This document shows, piece by piece, positions 6,178-7,917 of a stretch of DNA of 7,917 nt. The DNA comes from an uncultured Sphingobium sp. (lineage in GTDB: Bacteria > Pseudomonadota > Alphaproteobacteria > Sphingomonadales > Sphingomonadaceae). The first letter of the stretch is position 1, and each line of letters opens with the position of its first letter. Where the stretch lies: the NCBI GenBank assembly GCA_946479185.1, contig CAMLFF010000143.1:1-7917 (forward strand), written 5' to 3'. The notes below the pieces were generated by a model. That model was not told the DNA's origin. It made no database searches and worked only from the letters and a program-made list of their open reading frames with translations. The translations under genes and the position numbers were made by a program.

Positions 6178-7464
6178 TTAGCGTTTATCCATCGCGACAT
6201 AATCACGCTGCGTTGGGCCAGTGTAAAGCTGGCGCGGGCGGCCGATCTTCTGCTCTGGGTCGGAGATCATCTCGTTCCACTGCGCGACCCAGCCGACGGT
6301 GCGGGCGAGGGCGAAGAGCACGGTGAACATGTCGGTCGGGAAACCGATGGCCGAGAGAATGACGCCGGAGTAGAAATCGACATTCGGGTAGAGCTTCTTC
6401 TCGATGAAATATTCATCATGAAGGGCAATCTGCTCCAGTTCGCGTGCCACGTCGAAGATCGGGTCGGTCACGCCCAGCTTCTCGAGCACTTCCTTGGCCG
6501 TCGCCTGCATCACCTTCGCGCGCGGATCGTAATTCTTGTACACGCGGTGGCCAAAGCCCATCAGGCGAAAGGGGTCTTCCTTGTTCTTGGCGCGGGCAAT
6601 ATATTCAGGGATGCGGTCGACAGTGCCGATCTCGCGCAGCATGTTGAGCGCAGCTTCGTTCGCGCCGCCATGGGCTGGGCCCCAGAGGCAAGCAATGCCC
6701 GCCGCGATGCACGCGAAGGGATTGGCGCCTGACGAGCCAGCAAGACGCACCGTCGATGTCGAGGCATTCTGCTCATGGTCGGCATGCAGGATGAAAATCT
6801 TGTCCATCGCCTGCTCGATAACCGGATCCACCACATATTCCTCAGCCGGAACCGAGAAGGTCATGTGCAGGAAGTTGCCGGTGTAGCTCAGGTCATTGCG
6901 CGGATAGACGAAGGGCTGACCGGTGGAATATTTATAGGCCATCGCCGCAAGCGTCGGCATCTTCGCGATCAGGCGGTGGCTCGCGATCATGCGCTGGCGC
7001 GGATCGGTAATGTCCGTCGAGTCATGATAGAAAGCCGAGAGCGCACCCACGACACCGCACATGATCGCCATTGGATGCGCGTCACGACGGAAGCCGCGAT
7101 AGAAGGTGTTGAGCTGCTCGTGCACCATCGTGTGGCGCGTGATCGTGCGCTCGAACAGGTCGAATTCTTCCTTGTTCGGCAGCGCGCCACGCAGCAGCAG
7201 ATAAGCCACTTCCATGAAACTGGATTGCTCGGCCAGCTGATCGATGGGATAGCCGCGGTGCAGCAGCACGCCTTCGTCACCATCGATATAGGTCAGCGCG
7301 GAATCGCAGCTGGCCGTCGAGGTGAAGCCCGGATCATAAGTGAATAGGCCGGTCTGAGCATAAAGCTTGCGAATATCCAGCACCTTGGGGCCAACGGCGC
7401 CCTCGATCAGCTTATATTCGAGCTCTTTGCCATCGATGGTCAGCTTGGCTGTGCTGTCGCTCAT
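6178..7464 (-). CDS. gltA: Type II citrate synthase
   Basis: Citrate synthase condenses acetyl-CoA and oxaloacetate to citrate, the first step of the TCA cycle. The 428 residues match the length of hexameric type II enzymes such as that of E. coli. Catalytic His265 is in GPAHGGANE (262-270), His306 in [15 protein letters not shown] (302-316) and Asp363 in NVDFYSG (361-367). [14 protein letters not shown] (227-240) is the conserved oxaloacetate/CoA-site segment. The N-terminal strand domain (about 5-60, containing [19 protein letters not shown] and [13 protein letters not shown]) is typical of type II enzymes, some of which are NADH-inhibited. The ATG at 7464 has a strong AGAGG site 7 to 9 bases upstream. 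gltX ends 47 bp upstream on the same strand, so read-through transcription is possible. A clear terminator follows. Confidence 0.98.
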   Translation of the reverse strand: MSDSTAKLTIDGKELEYKLIEGAVGPKVLDIRKLYAQTGLFTYDPGFTSTASCDSALTYIDGDEGVLLHRGYPIDQLAEQSSFMEVAYLLLRGALPNKEEFDLFERTITRHTMVHEQLNTFYRGFRRDAHPMAIMCGVVGALSAFYHDSTDITDPRQRMIASHRLIAKMPTLAAMAYKYSTGQPFVYPRNDLSYTGNFLHMTFSVPAEEYVVDPVIEQAMDKIFILHADHEQNASTSTVRLAGSSGANPFACIAAGIACLWGPAHGGANEAALNMLREIGTVDRIPEYIARAKNKEDPFRLMGFGHRVYKNYDPRAKVMQATAKEVLEKLGVTDPIFDVARELEQIALHDEYFIEKKLYPNVDFYSGVILSAIGFPTDMFTVLFALARTVGWVAQWNEMISDPEQKIGRPRQLYTGPTQRDYVAMDKR

Positions 7465-7511
7465 ACTTTCACCTCTTCATGCTCAATGTCGCTGCGCATT
7501 TAATGCGATGT

Positions 7512-7864
7512 TCAAATCTGCTTTGCCTGATCATCCAGCCGCCCAAGTGCGTCGTCGCGGCCAAGATGCAAGATTACATCGAAAATTCCAGGCGATGTCG
7601 TGCGCCCGGTCAGGGCTGCGCGCAGGGGCTGCGCGACTTTGCCGAGACCCAGCTCTGCTTCCTCTGCCACGGTCTTGATTGCGGTCTCGATCGCTTCGAG
7701 CGTCCAATCAGGGAGCGCGCGCAAACGGTCTGCCACGGTTTGAAGTAAAGCCCGTGAGGATGCGTCTAGCAATTTTGCAGCCGCCTCGTCGACAGGAATC
7801 GGGCGAGCCGTGAAGAGGAAAGCCGCTCCATCGGTCAACTCGATCAACGTTTTGGCGCGCATCT
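7512..7864 (-). CDS. gltX: Glutamyl-tRNA synthetase, C-terminal fragment (contig-end truncated)
   Basis: GltX charges tRNAGlu with glutamate. Only about 117 C-terminal residues, the anticodon-binding part, are present. RAKTLIELTDGAAFLF, then LPDWTLEAIETAIKTVAEE and GLGKVAQPLRAALTGRTTS (followed by PGIFDVI and LGRDDALGRL) are hallmark segments of the bacterial GltX C-terminus. The ATG at 7862 is an internal methionine and not a start: homology should continue upstream for roughly 350 more residues, but the genomic sequence is replaced by adapter from about 7865. The gene is therefore probably intact in the organism and broken only in this assembly. It lies 47 bp upstream of gltA on the same strand. 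Confidence 0.93.
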
Positions 7865-7917
7865 AGATCGGAGGAGCGTCGTGTAGGGAAAGAGTGTAGA
7901 TCTCGGTGGTCGCCGTA
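7865..7917. other. Illumina TruSeq (P5 side) adapter sequence, not genomic
   Basis: The last 53 bases match, as I recall the adapter, the reverse complement of the Illumina universal (P5) adapter. They start AGATCGGAGGAGCG and run to the window end, with one mismatch (G at 7873 where the adapter has A). Read on the minus strand this is the adapter followed directly by the gltX fragment. It is residual library adapter left at a contig end. It should be trimmed and carries no biology. Confidence 0.97.

Noticed and set aside
6775..7347. 190-residue plus-strand frame opposite gltA
   Set aside because: It is antisense to an intact citrate synthase; the composition (His/Arg-rich) is typical of a reverse-frame shadow.
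7495..7507. Small palindrome CGCAT-TTA-ATGCG between gltX and gltA
   Set aside because: A 5-bp stem with no T-tract is too weak to call a terminator or operator.
7512..7862. A complete 116-residue gene starting at ATG 7862
   Set aside because: The sequence is the C-terminal part of GltX; the apparent start is an internal Met next to the adapter junction.

Overview
The window looks like one end of an assembled contig from a GC-rich alphaproteobacterium, most likely of the order Sphingomonadales (Sphingomonas, Sphingobium or Novosphingobium type). Three things point there: the sphingomonad-style XrtA/PEP-CTERM-associated ATPase with its acidic coiled-coil tail, the divergent fmt-truA / recR-def arrangement, and the co-directional gltX-gltA pair. 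Genus-level placement is inference. The right edge is not biological: the last 53 bases match an Illumina TruSeq adapter, so the chromosome is lost at about 7864.

Layout, left to right. Positions 1-179 may hold the 5' part of an unrecognised minus-strand gene. Positions 233-1438 (+) encode the XrtA-associated AAA ATPase. Facing it is a minus-strand run that, in transcription order, reads fmt (methionyl-tRNA formyltransferase), truA (tRNA pseudouridine synthase, 4-bp overlap with fmt) and a small hemerythrin-fold protein. Divergent from fmt, with 52 bp between starts, are recR (recombination mediator) and def (peptide deformylase) on the plus strand. After def come an orphan RES-domain protein (NAD+-phosphorylase/toxin fold) and a HAD-IA phosphatase whose start overlaps the RES stop by 4 bp. 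The HAD gene converges on gltA (citrate synthase, minus strand), which ends in a clear intrinsic terminator. Upstream of gltA on the same strand is the 3' end of gltX (glutamyl-tRNA synthetase), cut by the contig end.

Functionally most of the window is housekeeping. fmt and def form the formylation/deformylation cycle of N-terminal methionine although they lie on opposite strands. truA and gltX serve tRNA modification and charging, recR serves gap repair, and gltA is the entry enzyme of the TCA cycle. The accessory content is the exopolysaccharide/PEP-CTERM ATPase at the left, the hemerythrin-like gene, and the RES-HAD pair. That pair is the most interesting biological unit here: it has no visible antitoxin, the usual catalytic Glu of the RES fold appears to be Ala, and it is translationally coupled to a phosphatase. 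No gene-free stretch exceeds about 100 bp. I saw no tRNA, rRNA, CRISPR array, insertion sequence or attachment site.
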